A DNA stretch of 64,000 nucleotides from Phellopilus nigrolimitatus (lineage: Eukaryota; Basidiomycota; Agaricomycetes; Hymenochaetales; Hymenochaetaceae): assembly GCA_021029095.1 (NCBI GenBank), contig JAJOHG010000016.1, forward strand, positions 558,001 to 622,000, read 5' to 3'. The stretch's first letter is position 1. Each line of letters opens with the position of its first letter. Below the pieces are notes generated by a model, which did no database searches, was not told the origin of the DNA, and worked only from the letters and a program-made list of their open reading frames with translations. Both the position numbers and the translations under genes were made by a program. Below, one piece after another: positions 21,481 through 33,317 of this stretch.

Positions 21481-21963
21481 GGATTAAGACGCGTCGACGT
21501 CAGTGCGCCATTCTCGGCCGAAGTACATCCGCCGGCCCTAAAGTATAAGCGGCTTGTTTCTTTTGCTGTTTGATTATATCTTTTACATCCACTAAGGTCC
21601 CTTTATCACTATGAAGCTGAAGAAACTCAGAAGCACTACATAAGTTTTGATGTCAACATATTTTCTCAAGATCTCAAATTAGAAACTGCAAAAGATCGAT
21701 TTCATCGAGCAGTTGAACAATGGTACGAGTAAATCATCTTATACTGACAGGTTGACATCACCCGCTAATGCAAGTCAAACAAGAGAACTCTAATATATAT
21801 CGCGTATTTATATTCAAAATATTCCGAAGCGGAGAACTATTATTATCTCAATATTATCTCAAGCAGTCATTCCAGAACTAACAACAATATATGGCTTTCC
21901 TTCCTTTCCAAACCGACAGGTCGATGGGATGGAGCGCGGACGCTCGGAGACATTCCTTCCAGC
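21481..21963. other. AT-rich intergenic region
   Basis: It contains the Nudix gene promoter and the 3' region of the DPBB gene. AT-rich runs near 21640-21890; no gene seen. Confidence 0.6.
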
Positions 21964-22666
21964 TCAAACGTAGTTCCAGGAGCCAGTAAGGACACCCACG
22001 CTCGTAGGCGCAAAGTACTCGAACAGACCTTCGGTCAGGTCAAGTCCACCATAGGGGCAGCCCGGGCACTGTAGAATAGATAGTTGAGTCATCGAACATA
22101 TGATGTCGATGCATGGGGAGATGATTTACCTTGTCTACGATCTGCGCGTTCGCCGTCTTGCCGTTGGCAGTGATGGAGATCTGCTTAAAGCAGTTCGGGC
22201 CTGGGTAGCCGCTCCCAAATTCCTGGAATTGAAAATTAAACAAAACGAAGATTCTCTAGAGCGATATCAACTTACAGCTCCATCGAGGGCGACGACCTAG
22301 AGAAATCTAAATCAGCAAAGACTTCCCAATTGATAGAAATGGCGGAAAGGCGTACATAGTCGGAGGCCTTGTAATTATTTCCACACGCCGTACTGTAAGC
22401 GTCAGGCCTCGGGTTAATCTCTGAATAATTGCAGCAGACGAGAGTCGAAATACGCACGTTCCGACGGTAATATCGTAATAAGTCAGACGCACGTTGCTGT
22501 CGCGCTTCTCGAGGTCATTGACAGGAACCAACGTGCTTAAAGGACCCGTGATATTCAAAGGCAACGTCGGGACCAAAGGAGTGTCGAGCGCGACAGGACC
22601 GGCCATCGCAGCCAGAGGAAGGGCCGCGGTGAAAAGAGAGGTAGCGAAGAGAGTGGAGAAACGCAT
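21964..22666 (-). CDS. Secreted RlpA-like double-psi beta-barrel protein
   Basis: Exons 22666-22458, 22392-22356, 22296-22276, 22222-22130 and 22068-21964 give 154 residues. A clear signal peptide (MRFSTLFATSLF... ending AMAG) is followed by a short Thr/Pro/Leu-rich propart and a dibasic site, LEKR, typical for Kex2 cleavage. The mature domain RLTYYDITVGTACG, SGYPGPNCFKQI, DKCPGCPYGGLDLTEGLF has four cysteines and the DPBB pattern seen in expansin-, barwin- and RlpA-like fungal proteins. Such proteins act outside the cell on walls or as small inhibitors; the exact role is unknown. A full-length paralogue with the same exon plan but a much longer linker lies at 43591. Confidence 0.88.
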
Positions 22667-22772
22667 GGTACTGGATGTACGGGTTATTAAGAAACTCAGA
22701 AGGTGTCTTTAGAGAATTTATGGAATCAAAGGACGACTGTGAATGTGATATGGTCTAACAGATCTTTTTCCG

Positions 22773-22793
22773 TCTCTTTATACTGTTCATGAC
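22773..22793 (-). promoter_or_regulatory. TATA block of DPBB gene
   Basis: The minus strand reads CATGAACAGTATAAA followed by GAGACG, about 107-127 bp before the ATG at 22666. The same CATGAACAGTATAAA stands before the paralogue at 43464-43478, so it is likely the core promoter of this gene pair. Confidence 0.6.
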
Positions 22794-25249
22794 CTGAATC
22801 TCAAACGCAGATACAAATGAGCTTAGACAAAAAAGGGAAGAGGACAAGAGATACTCACCACCATAGGTCGCTGGCCATACAATGTTTACCGATCCGCGGA
22901 ACATTCTCAATACCAATAAAGACCCCGACGTCGGAATCAGGCCGACAGCTCGAATGGGCGCGGAGGCGCAGAAAGACAGAGGCGCCTGCGGGTAGCGATA
23001 TTTGAATATCCCGTTTTTCGCCGTACGCGTTTCATGGAGGCTTGATACGCCTATGCGGATGGTGGTCAGTCTAGCTGTTTCGGTCTGGGTTTATTGTTCA
23101 TCGTACATAACGACATATTTATCTTGAGCAAATCGGAGTTGCATATTATATTCCTGACGTCTCAGGCAGATGTCTCCGATTTATTTTTTGTGCTGTCAGA
23201 AAGTAAGGAGGATGTTTGCATTTGGCAAATGATCTGTGTCCGGAGTATACAAGAATGATATCGAGGAGATGGCTCGCAAAACCCTCTCGTATGCTGGGAA
23301 TAAGCAAGTCAAACATGGCACAGTTTAGGTGCGCATGCTCGATTCGGACTGCACTTCGAGTTATGGTATGAATGCCGATGATCCGTCCAGATATTTTCGT
23401 TGGTCCGCCGTGGCGATTGAGAGGGTTGACGGATTAGACAGCGGAACCCGTAAAAGCCATTCGAGCAATTGTTTCATGGCAGTAAGGCAAAGCGAGCAGT
23501 TTGAATCATTAGCTGGAGAGTTTCCTATAGCCCGTCAATAATCTCCAGATTCGCAACGGCTTTCACAAGGATATCCGGACTTCGAGGAATACGACAAAGC
23601 TTTAGCGTTGAAAGTCATTCGTGGGAGAACGACTTTAGACATAGGCTTACCACGACTGTCGTGATTGAAAATTGGCTTGATAGTCTCAGTAATACAGCCA
23701 GCTGATGCAGCCAAATTAGACGCTATATCAGCACAGTCTGCAAATTTGCCATAATGTCCCGCGATGAGAAGCGCTCGACGCTCTTTCAGCCATTTTTGCC
23801 GACGTGTTATTGACAAATATTTGCACGTGTTGGTTGCCATACCGACTCGGACAACACGTCATCCTCGCAAGTTGCTCTACTCGGCCATTAAAGCTTCATA
23901 CGCAACTCAGCTTATACGTCTGATAACTCTATGTGTTTTATTCAGTCTGAGTAAATCAGGTTAAGCTTCAAATTTTCAAATCAACTGTATCTCCAATTGC
24001 CCTCAAACATCTGCTCAAAGCAGCTGATGCGCGAAAGGCGCAAGGGAAAAGCCATGCAAGTCGTTCAAGGGCATGTGGACTGATGTGCGCCTTGCATCAG
24101 TGGCTCCAGCCTCTCGCGCTAACCAGCCTTCGTGTTAGATTCAAATGCATCCAGCAAAGGGAATGAACTTGCCGGCCAAAAATGATTAGCAAGGTAAGCT
24201 AACTGCTTGATTTTGCCGCATAGACATCTCCTTTTCAGAATGACCGTTCATCTCGACAGATGGAACATGAATCAAAGGATGGTAGTTGACGGCTTACCAA
24301 GGATTAGATCTCAGACAGTGCGCTTCAGTGAGTTTGCATATTTGCTTGATTTATGAATGACCTGGGAGCAAGGATTTAGAAAAAGCGCGCTGCAAAACCC
24401 CGAGAGCGATCTAACTACTTACTAGCAAGAAACAGCTTGAAACACAGGGAATGCCGGCTCACAGAGTGCCCGGAAAAAATATCACGTGCAACATTTTAGC
24501 GTAAGACGACCGTACTTCAGGAGTGTGCGCTTTTTCTCGCATGTGGAGATATCCGCGAATATTGACAATGTCTAGTACAGATCGGTGACGATAAACAGAT
24601 CGTAGGCGCTCAGTTCTACAAGCCAGCATCTTATCCAAAGTGATGTAGCGCCGATTTTCATCTGAAGCTACTTATGGAAGCACGGAGATGACCCCGGAGG
24701 AACGGGACCGGCATGTTGCAGCGATATTACTGTTCATGTTTCAATTTACTTTCAGCATTCAACTCGGGACGGAGCACGCGTCAAAGCGATCGAACGGCCA
24801 TGTACGGAGCGCGGAGTGCGTGGTAAGGAGTCTCGCACATGTTTCGTGTGTTGCTCTTTATCGTGCGCTCGCGCTAACATGCAATGTTTACAGGACAGGG
24901 CGCGCTCGCCAAGAGAAATTCGACGTTTTCTCCTTTGCGCAAAACAAAGTCGAGCCGAAAAAAGGTCGTGTGGAAGCGGAGGGGTTCTCAAGTGTCCAGG
25001 CTGTCCTTATGGAGCACTCGATGACTGCGAATTATAACTGTTTTGCGAAGAACAGCAGCAATCCTATATTTCTAAACATGATGCACAACAAACTACTACG
25101 CAGCCTGTCTCAAGAACAAACCAAATCTTAATCAAAAAAAGACAAAAGCCGCATGGAAATCATATTACTCGTCATAACCGTGTACACAAACGTCTCCGCT
25201 CGGTTCTGCACCCAACCTTTCTGGCATCATCATCGGCGCGACTCCAAAT
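22794..25249. other. Gene-poor region with a dispersed repeat
   Basis: No supportable gene. The minus strand at 23535-23840 has a frame starting MATNTCKYLSITRRQKW that recurs at 42208 on the plus strand. A plus-strand frame at 24688-25131 is the longest here but has no motif; near 24990 another frame reads KCPGCPYGALD, recalling the last exon of the DPBB genes, with no supporting upstream exon. Confidence 0.45.
23775..23842 (-). repeat. Dispersed repeat, copy 1 (MATNTCKYLS unit)
   Basis: About 55 bp on the minus strand, starting at the ATG at 23840, match 42207-42260 on the plus strand with very few differences. Both copies open with an ATG and encode MATNTCKYLS and RRQKW, then diverge. Probably pieces of a decayed transposon or multi-copy gene. 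Confidence 0.6.
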
Positions 25250-27820
25250 TCAGGCCTTCTTGTCTTTAGCAATCGGAGAATCGCTGTCTCCCTTCTCCGC
25301 CTCTGCATTACTTGTGCACGCTCCATCCACGGCGCGGTGGGCCCGCGAGAACACGATGGCGGCGCGTCTGCCTTTCTCGACGTCGACACCGAACCAGATT
25401 ACGAGCGACGCGGCTACGCACAGCGCAAAGAGGAAGGGGAAGCCCATCCAATTACTGCCTGCGAGAATGTGTTTTAGTCTCGAGTGATTTGTATGAGAGA
25501 ATAGGTAGATAATAGTAAATATATGTACGGACCGCTTTTATCTATGATGGCCTGAATGACGTTCGGTCCGATCATGCTCGATGCACGGTTCGATAGGCCG
25601 AAGAGGCCGAAGTACTACAAAAAGCGTCAGCCTCTGATTATACGAGAGGAGAGCATAAGAAGGAAGGCACCATGTTGTCAAATCCGGGTGGGGACAACTC
25701 GGCCATCATCGTCTGCGAGAAAGAGTAGTACGGAGCCTGGAAGAGCCCAAATACCACGTTGTACGCCCTATAAACCGCATTTTGAAGAATTTCAAAAACA
25801 TAAGCATGCGCTTCATAGGCACTCCAGACGCACCAGAACTCCCAGACGTTATGGAACCCGAATTTCTGTGTCCAGATGCCGATCATGCCCCACAGCGGGA
25901 TGAACATGGTCACGACGTTCGTTACTATGAACTTGTTTTATTTTTTGCTTCCCTTTAGGATATGTGTAAAACGGATGAGCGGAAGAGGGACTGACCATCC
26001 GCTTCGTCGGTATCTTCCAGTACCTCTGGATATACCAGAATCCGAGCGTGCTTCAAGTGGATAAAGGGGACAAACATGTGTCTCAGGGAGTCTATAGCAT
26101 AAGAGATGGATGAAGAAAACGAACCTCATTGTCGATGTGATCGCCTGCGCGAGCCCGAGGTACGTGGACTCCAGGAATGAAAAGGAGAATTTGTCATTCT
26201 GGCAGATGGTCACGAGTGTGCCGGTCGTATTGAGGCCCTGTATGTCGACGGCTCATCAGCGTGGTTATCGTCAGCGCGGGGTAAAAACAATGCGTACATC
26301 TGCGAGAAGGAAGAAGGCGATGAGGTATGTGAACGTGTATGGAAGCTCCCGCCAGCGTCTGACAGCTTCCCAGATCTGAGCAGAGTGTTTATCTGTTAGT
26401 GAAATTCTGATGCCATTGTTTGCAGAAGAATTACCTGTTTCCATCCAATAGTAAGGTAATGCTCACCCTTCGGGAGAGATGGTCCGGGCCGAGGCTGCTG
26501 GAAAATATCTGCGTGCATCATTAAGTATAAAGATCATTTGCAAAATGAAACATTAGTAACATACACCACCAAATGCCCGTCAAGACCCAGTAAGCGTTCG
26601 TCAGGACGATCACGTAGTTGTTGACTTTGGTGTTTCTCGCGAGGGGTAAGAGAAGCGAAAGGTTCAGGCACAGCGTGACGACGTAGCCGATGTTGCTATG
26701 TGTCTGTCCAGGAGGAGTAAGTCAGACATCAGGCGCTCCCTATAAAATAGTCATCCAAGGGGAAAAATGTGCATACCGTGCTGATATTGCTGATCCTGTT
26801 CTTCTCCAAGCTTTCCTCCTGCTCGTACTCTGCCGCGGAGACTTCGCCGCACTCGTACTTTTCGCGCAGCGTGCGCGCATGCAGCGTGTTGCGCGCGAGG
26901 CGAGGGAAGAGCGCGGAGTAGAAGACGAGTGTCGCGCCGTAGCTGATGAAGCCGATCATGTAAAGTGCCATCGCGCCGCGCCAACGATCTGGCGCTAATG
27001 TAAAATTTAAAGGAAAAGAAGGACAAAAATCAGCATATTATTCTATAAACAGTTGATGAGTTTTTGATATGCATACTCACACGTCAAGCTCATGCTGGCA
27101 AACTGGGCGCCCCAGCAAATGACGGTAAATGTGAGGATGAGCCAGCGGCTGAAGTTCCCGTAGTCTGCAGCAGAGCCGATCGTTGTAAAGATGAGTGTCA
27201 TGACCTTGGGTCGTCTCATCAGCATTTCGTCTCAGATTTCTAGAAAGAACAGTCGAATGCATTTAACTCTTACAGCGAAGCTGAGCCCATTAGACACCAG
27301 GACGACCGAGCTGACCGACTTTGTGCCGCTTCCCCAGGGAAGTACACATTGCCCCGATGCGCCGACATCATTGCAAGATGATCCTGAGCCTCGAACTGGG
27401 TCATAACCAGCAGAATTTGCAAGCGATTGGAATAGCGTCAACGAATACCCTGCGAATCCGCTGAGATACCTCTGGAGATATAGACAAAGACGCAAGCTCA
27501 CCATTTGGTCCTACACCCTACAATCACCAATCTCATTTAGCAAGGTTGACCCAGAGCCCAGGAGTTGATTCGGCGCACGTTGTCTCCATTACAGTACACT
27601 GCAAGTATCATTTTTTGTTCACGTTGGCAATTGAGGAAGCGAAGACTTAAAACTCACGGTAATAGCTCCAAAGTTCCCTGCGCGTTACGATAGGCTCGTT
27701 CTTGTCGATGCTTGCTATCGGGAGTACGACTTCCTGGACCTCTTCGCCGTGCGCGACAAACGTCTCGCTATCTACGGTCATGACAGCGACAGGAATCTCT
27801 GTTGCAAGCTGCTTTTCCAT
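25250..27820 (-). CDS. ATG22: Atg22-like vacuolar amino acid effluxer (MFS)
   Basis: A multi-exon membrane transporter on the minus strand. Start ATG 27820 (MEKQLATEIPVAV), then ELWSYYLYCNGDN, GVGPNGYSLTLFQSLAN, VVLVSNGLSFAV, ADYGNFSRWLILTFT, RWRGAMALYMIGFISYG, an acidic loop with KYECGEVSAAEYEQ, ICQNDKFSFSFLESTYLG, and GLFQAPYYSFSQTMMAELSP, a highly characteristic Atg22 block. The last exon (MGFPFLFALCVAASLVIWFG) ends at 25250. Fungal Atg22 exports amino acids from the vacuole after autophagic breakdown; the many hydrophobic segments agree with an MFS fold. The first exon joins depend on a 16-nt exon (GGTGTAGGACCAAATG), which restores the conserved frame. No damage is seen, though not every intron was resolved. 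Confidence 0.85.
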
Positions 27821-28439
27821 GATCGATGCGGGGCGTTAGCCGAAGACGTTGCGGTCAGAAAACGAGCCACGATCGCGAGCACTGATATGCGGCTGAATGT
27901 GAAGACATATTAGTAAATAGAACAACCTTATGCGTACCTTCGGTCACATGTTCCAACCTAATCAGAGAGAGATATCAGACAAGCATGTGCACAGTCGCCG
28001 TTTAGACTTTAGGATAAGAGGAGCTGAATCAACTGCGATAAGACAGTGCCGGACAGGAGAAGGCGAAAAGTAAACTTTGAGGCAAGCTTAGACAGTGACA
28101 TGAGCGACTCGTTAGGGGAACAAATGTCAAAAAGCCGGTCGAGTGAAATCGAGTCTGACATAAGCATGCTGACACGTGTAAGGTTGTCATACTGTCGCCG
28201 ACTCTCTTCCGGCCTTAACACCAACGACAACGATCCATCAATAGATATGACTTGCTCAATAGCCCACACATACTCGCGCCCCGCTATCAGTCTCGCACGA
28301 TACAAGCAGCAAGCTTACTATTGCTGTGTAACGAAAGCTCTTGTACTTCCACCACCTCTTGTACTTCCACCACCAGGCGGCCTTTGCTCAATAATGCTGC
28401 CGACACAGCGATTTTGAGTCTGAGAAAGGACGCCGTATG
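27821..28439. other. Intergenic region upstream of the Atg22-like gene
   Basis: It should contain the Atg22-like promoter. A minus-strand frame at 28009-28305 has no motif or family I know. A short direct repeat (TTGTACTTCCACCACC, then CTTGTACTTCCACCACC) lies at about 28340-28374. Confidence 0.4.
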
Positions 28440-28740
28440 TGGCGGAGACGCAGAGCCTTCCCGTGCAAGACTCGCAAGGCGGACAGCGCGCAGTCGCAAC
28501 TGGCGTCAAGCATTTGCCCGAGCGCGTCGTACACTCACTCGGCCTGATATTGCGTGCGCGCGCAGTATTCCTGTCGTATACTTCTTCCGGTTCAGGTCGA
28601 TCTGCAACTCTGGAACTATGTGCACAACAGATGAAGATTATGTCGACATACAGCTTGACCCATCCCAAACAGCATGGCCCAAGTCAACCTCCTCCGGCTC
28701 AAGGAAGAACGCCAAACAAGGCGCACGCTAGCTCTCATCC
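28440..28740 (+). pseudogene. Family A relic (end of exon 1 and start of exon 2)
   Basis: In one frame it reads GVKHLPERVVHSLGL, matching the family block YLPERVVGALG, directly before a degenerated exon end (ttgcgtgcg). After an intron-like gap, another frame reads SGTMCTTDEDYVDIQLDP, matching AGTTDTDAVDAQLDP of the gene at 9827. Neither the start nor the last exon is present, so it is a short, frame-broken fragment. Confidence 0.6.
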
Positions 28741-30049
28741 TACTTTCCGAGTTTCCAATTGGGTATCAACGGGGTTTTCTCATAGAGAAATGGAGTGCGT
28801 AGGGGAGGAGGGCGCAAATTATGAAGAGGACAATGTCGTGGGGTCGTCGTGTGAGTTCTATAATGATATATTTTCTTACTATCAGCGTTTTTACCTTTCT
28901 CTCCTCTCTTCTTTCCTATTCGTTCACTATCGCTAACTCCATACCAAAGTCATCTACCTCCTACTTGAAACTTTCGGCTCATGAGGAGACATATTCGACT
29001 TTGCTTTAAGCAAAAAGTTAATGTAGCCTCTGCGTCTACTCTCCTCCTCTCCCCTCATCTCCTATGCAACCATATCCAACCTTCTGAGGTCAGGCTATAC
29101 GTTGCTAAGGCTCGTCAGTGTCTTCGGGATGGAATCTCAAGAAAGCTACGCACCCTACGTTGTGCGGCGCAGGTACGCCCCAGTAGGCGGTTTGGCGCTG
29201 GTCGGATTGCGTCCTCGAGACCTCTCTTTTTGAGTAGTTTATCAATTGACAAAAATACTTATCGCAGGCGATTCGATGCCCCATGCGACGATGATGCGTC
29301 CCTTTTTGTTCTCTGAAAGTTTTCTCGACGTCCATTTTCTTCAATTCCAAGTGTAAGGCGATTGGAAGCTGTGTGCAGAAACGGCTGAAGACCTGCTTCT
29401 CTCAAAGGAAAATATTTGCGGCATCATGCCGAGCTGCGAGTCTGAAATTATGCAATGAACGAATCAGATTTCCCAGGAGAGTACAATAATATATCCAGGG
29501 CTATCTGCGCTGATTCCAATATTAATGCTCTTCTCGTGATCGATGTGCTCAAGAAGCCTCGTCGCACAATGATCTAACGATGTCGCGGTATATTGTGCGT
29601 TTTTTTGATATAGTATCAGCTTCCGCTGACTGAGGCAACCAGAAACACCACATTGACGGGCGCTAATCTACTAAATCTAATGCTCGATTGACAGCATGAA
29701 ACTCGCGAATGCACAAGCTCGATCAGAGCGATTCTCATGATCCCCTACGCATTGAACGTGCATCGACGACGAGAAAGCCTTCGAGGGTTAGTGTATAGCC
29801 ATGGACAGCGGCCCAGCAGTACATAATTAAAAATGGCAGTATGATACTTTCGGAATCAGCACTGCCTATACCTTTGATATACACACGTTATGAGGGAGGT
29901 TATTGAATGATGTCCTCAATTGATCCAAGTCCCATTTATATACATGCTTCTCTGTTCATTTTTTCTGCCTGTACAGCCCCTCCGGGGCTCTCTCACATAT
30001 AGATATCGCGTCTTTACTCCTAGGCTCGTCCTTGTTACTATCTGGCACG
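28741..30049. other. Intergenic stretch
   Basis: I see no convincing gene. Short frames at 28981-29316 and 29105-29350 overlap on opposite strands without motifs. The last 100 bp are the leader of the gene at 30050. Confidence 0.4.
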
Positions 30050-30825
30050 ATGGCACACTTCAACCGACCGCAGGTACCAACAATATACGACGACAAGCTG
30101 AACGATGTCTATACTCAGGTGGAGGCCATGCTGTCGGTGTCGTCTCTCAGCTCCACGGCAACAGCGGATGACCTTCCTGGAGCGGGTCGCATACTTGGAA
30201 ACCTCTATGCGTTTCTCGGTCGACGCTTGGAGACGGCGGTGAGCAGGTTTATGGAAAAGCGCGGGTATGGGCCGAAGGCGATCAGCGATGGCTTGACGAA
30301 AATGTACAAACGGAAGGAAAGAGTGCCTATTCGAGGAACTGTGGAATACAGGAAACACCAGAAGAAGATCGAGAAGCTCTTGAAATACATCAGGTAGGCA
30401 GCTAGAGTTTTAAAATATATTCGTGATAACTCATTCGTGCTGTCTGAAGGTCTCGATATGTGTCAAACCAGGAGCTCGCCCTCGAAGCGATTCTGGACCT
30501 TGCAGTTTACGATCATGTCCGCCAAATGTTGTTCGAACTCGACGCAATCAGAGTCATTGGCTTTGTTTCGCGTCAGGCAGAATCAGAAAACTGTGATCAA
30601 CTTCTTTCTCCTAGCCGCAAGGCACTGATCTGCCTCATCGACACTGATGTCAATATGCTGGGGAAAAGACTCTTAGAACTGGATCCACCATTGGGTTGCC
30701 TCCCTTACATACCGGGAGGGAGGGATCGAATTGTAGAGGAATGCTATATTGAAACATCCCAGAATGTTTTAGAAAGTGTGCTTAGGCAAGCCAGAAATCG
30801 TTCTATAATATTACACATGTTCTGA
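30050..30825 (+). CDS. Hypothetical protein, possibly longer at its 3' end
   Basis: Exon 1 30050-30393 and exon 2 30450-30825 join in frame (AG|G) to 239 residues. N-terminus MAHFNRPQVPTIYDDKLN, then a helix-rich, charged sequence (YGPKAISDGLTKMYKRK, QELALEAILDL). I do not recognise it; the helical pattern recalls HEAT/armadillo-type proteins of agaricomycetes, which is weak inference. After the stop at 30825 another frame from 30831 runs to 31211 with similar helix-rich composition (DASFLVIRYLREALC, PSDIEWPVFADALRRARW), so an unseen intron or a frameshift may separate it from the true end. An inverted partial copy of its N-terminus lies at 31243-31395. Confidence 0.5.
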
Positions 30826-30830
30826 CGTAC

Positions 30831-31211
30831 ATGTATCGTCTAAATAGTTCGCCAGATGCCTCCTTCCTGGTTATCCGGTATCTCAGGGAGGCATTGTGCC
30901 CCGTACCTTTTCCAAACCAGTCCACATCCGTTCCGACAATAATCTTCAAGTGCTTTCTGCACATTCTCGAGAATGCGCCGTCCGACATCGAATGGCCTGT
31001 CTTCGCAGATGCATTAAGGCGTGCTCGTTGGATGATAAGACCTGCTTTCTTTGATAACAAAAGATTGTTCAGAGAGCAACTGTGCGCATCTTCCTATGCA
31101 TTGCGAATGGGCTATCGTACTCACTCTATTACTAGGGCAAGGTCATGTCAGAACATCCCTTGCGATTACAAGGAAGATCTAAAATTCTATCTCACTGATA
31201 TGGGAAAGTGA
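30831..31211 (+). CDS. Probable continuation of the hypothetical gene at 30050
   Basis: A 126-codon open frame immediately after the stop of the preceding ORF, in a different frame. The sequence is helix-rich with evenly placed hydrophobic residues (IIFKCFLHILENAPSD, WPVFADALRRARWMI) and ends FYLTDMGK. The ATG at 30831 is probably not a real start. Either an intron near 30770-30850 (an AG stands at 30848-30849, but none of the donors I tested keeps frame) or a frameshift links it to the gene before. Confidence 0.4.
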   Translation: MYRLNSSPDASFLVIRYLREALCPVPFPNQSTSVPTIIFKCFLHILENAPSDIEWPVFADALRRARWMIRPAFFDNKRLFREQLCASSYALRMGYRTHSITRARSCQNIPCDYKEDLKFYLTDMGK

Positions 31212-31242
31212 TTAGATAACTAAAGACCGATCGCGCGCTAGG

Positions 31243-31395
31243 ATGAAGTTGGTTGTTTTTGGAAAGCGTGGCGGAAGAGATGGTGTATATTTCGGACAAC
31301 ATGGACTTCACCTGTGTATAGATCTCGTTGTGCGTTTCTTTGTGGAGCTTCGAAGTGGCGTGTCTGCGGAAGTCTGCCATCGTGCGAGAGTGCAC
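31243..31395 (-). pseudogene. Inverted partial copy of the 30050 gene start
   Basis: The minus strand from about 31380 reads MADFRRHATSKLHKETHNEI followed by YTQVKSMLSE, parallel to MAHFNRPQVPTIYDDKLNDV and YTQVEAMLSV of the gene at 30050. The similarity covers about 110 bp around the start codon, and downstream frames do not continue. It is tail to tail with the intact copy. Confidence 0.55.
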
Positions 31396-32932
31396 GAGCT
31401 GAGCGATAGCCTAAAGAGGTTGGCGAGGAACAGAATGCACAAGCGCAGGCGGGAGCGAAGCAGGGGAATGAGAAGAGAAGCGAGGATACATGTATGTCAA
31501 GACTCGAATCGATCAAGCATCCGCGTCCAAGCTGTCCAGTCCGTCTGACTCCGCAGATGACCGCGAACGCGAGGAGCCCCCTCGCGGGTGCTGCTGAAAT
31601 AGAACAATACATATGCTTCTGGTTCTCGAAAAAGCAGGAAGACAAAGACAGAGACCCAGTGTCCTGTGCTCATCGCATTCGTTAGATGACAATATATTCT
31701 CTGAGTCTCAGTCCAGAGTCAACACGTTAGGCGAGCAAGCTGCATGACGTAAGACGCTCTATTCGCTGCGCGCTCCCACGCTCACCCGACGATGCCGACG
31801 TCGTTCAGCTGACAACTTCAACGACCAGGTCGAGCTCAATGGATGATACAAATATCATTTTGCGACCACATTCAGCTACATGCAATCGGCTAAAAGGTTA
31901 TCATTCGTCCTCAGGTCTTGCTCTGGTGGTCCTAGCGCTGCTATTCACGATTTCCGTCTCGACTATGGCGACGTCTGCGCCGCCGTACACAGACGGTGGA
32001 AATTAGACTATGAGCTTACAAGATTTGAATTCTCGGACGTCCCATCGCCGTGACTGGGCGTTTGAGCGCTGTCGCAGTGTTTGGCATGTGATACTTTCGC
32101 GAGATTGTGAAAACTATGAGTCTTCGTTTTTTTTCCCGCAATTTTACGCACTCTTCTAATGCAAGCCGAAAATTCCAAGAAGTGTTACAATACTCGCCCA
32201 CTTTGTCTTCATTTTAACACACTATTTCCAAAGGATCTCTCGGCAGTGCCCTCTCGCCGTCTGAAGTTTTGATCCGATCATGCAGTGCGAGATATCTGAA
32301 CGGGAATCAAAACTCGAGTCTTCGTCTACAATGCATGCTAGCTTCAGCCCTGGGGCCATGTGGAACTCCATGACGGCTCAACGCATCAGGCGATCTTCTT
32401 TGCCTCACCGTATGCACATCCCACAAATCTACGTGCCAGATCCTACCTCCTTGTCTAGCGCAAATGGTCCAACCCTATTTGCGTCACGCCGTATTCTTTC
32501 TCGCAATTCGGAAAATCCTGGTTTCCGTCGCTGCGTATTGGTACTTATATCTCGAAGGGTCTCCTTTACCTACGTGACACCCGCCACATCTCGAAGATTT
32601 CACGCCGGATGACCAGCAGAAGGTCTATATTCCCTCCGAACCATCATTCATCTGCAGTTCATGAACCTGACCGGTCCGATCTGCAACAAACGTCTTGTAG
32701 ACCTTGGGATATCCCGAGTAGGAGAGAGCCATGTGCGTATGCAACACTAACTTACAGCTCGAGCATATCTGTGGCGGATGATTTACCCCAAAGGTGTGTA
32801 TCTTTCCTTTACTTCTTATCTTCTGATCCTAAAATCTTGCTTCTGAATGCTTCTATCGCAACTGGTCACATCCACTATAGCCAATATCTCGTCGCTGCAA
32901 TGTCATGGGATGGATTAGAAGCTTGCAGAGGT
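31396..32932. other. Intergenic stretch
   Basis: No gene that I can support. Around 32590-32670 a frame reads EDFTPDDQQKVYIPSEPS, protein-like but short and bounded by stops. The right border is the inverted repeat of the element at 32933. Confidence 0.4.
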
Positions 32933-32956
32933 CATCAGGAAAAACCCCCCCTGTCA
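32933..32956 (+). repeat. Left 24-bp terminal inverted repeat
   Basis: Exact reverse complement of 34884-34907; contains runs of five A and seven C. Followed by degenerate TTGAAGG repeats at about 33003-33115. Confidence 0.8.
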
Positions 32957-33317
32957 GATCGGCTTCAACTCCGTCAAATGGCTTCAATTCCATCAGATTT
33001 CTGAAGGATTTGAAGGATTTGAGTTTTTTCAGAATTGGTGACCCCCTTTTGAAGCTGATGAGAATTGACGGATCTGAAGGATTTGAACACACCTTTCTGA
33101 CCAGTTCTGAAGCAAATTGAAGGTCATCTGACAAGGTCTCATCGGGCACATATTATAGTGAAGCATTTAAAATTAGGAAAATAAGACTGTACGATACAAG
33201 AGTAGCTACATCTACAAATACCGTAAAACTACATTTAAAAAAATGCAAAGAAACGGGGGTTGCTTCAGCTCGGGCGAGGTAGTATGTAACGGGCTGATGG
33301 CATGGTGCACCCGCGGC

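Noticed and set aside
23535..23840. 101-codon minus-strand ORF as a gene
   Set aside because: Only the first codons are shared with the 42.2-kb copy, which is stopped early; better read as repeat relic.
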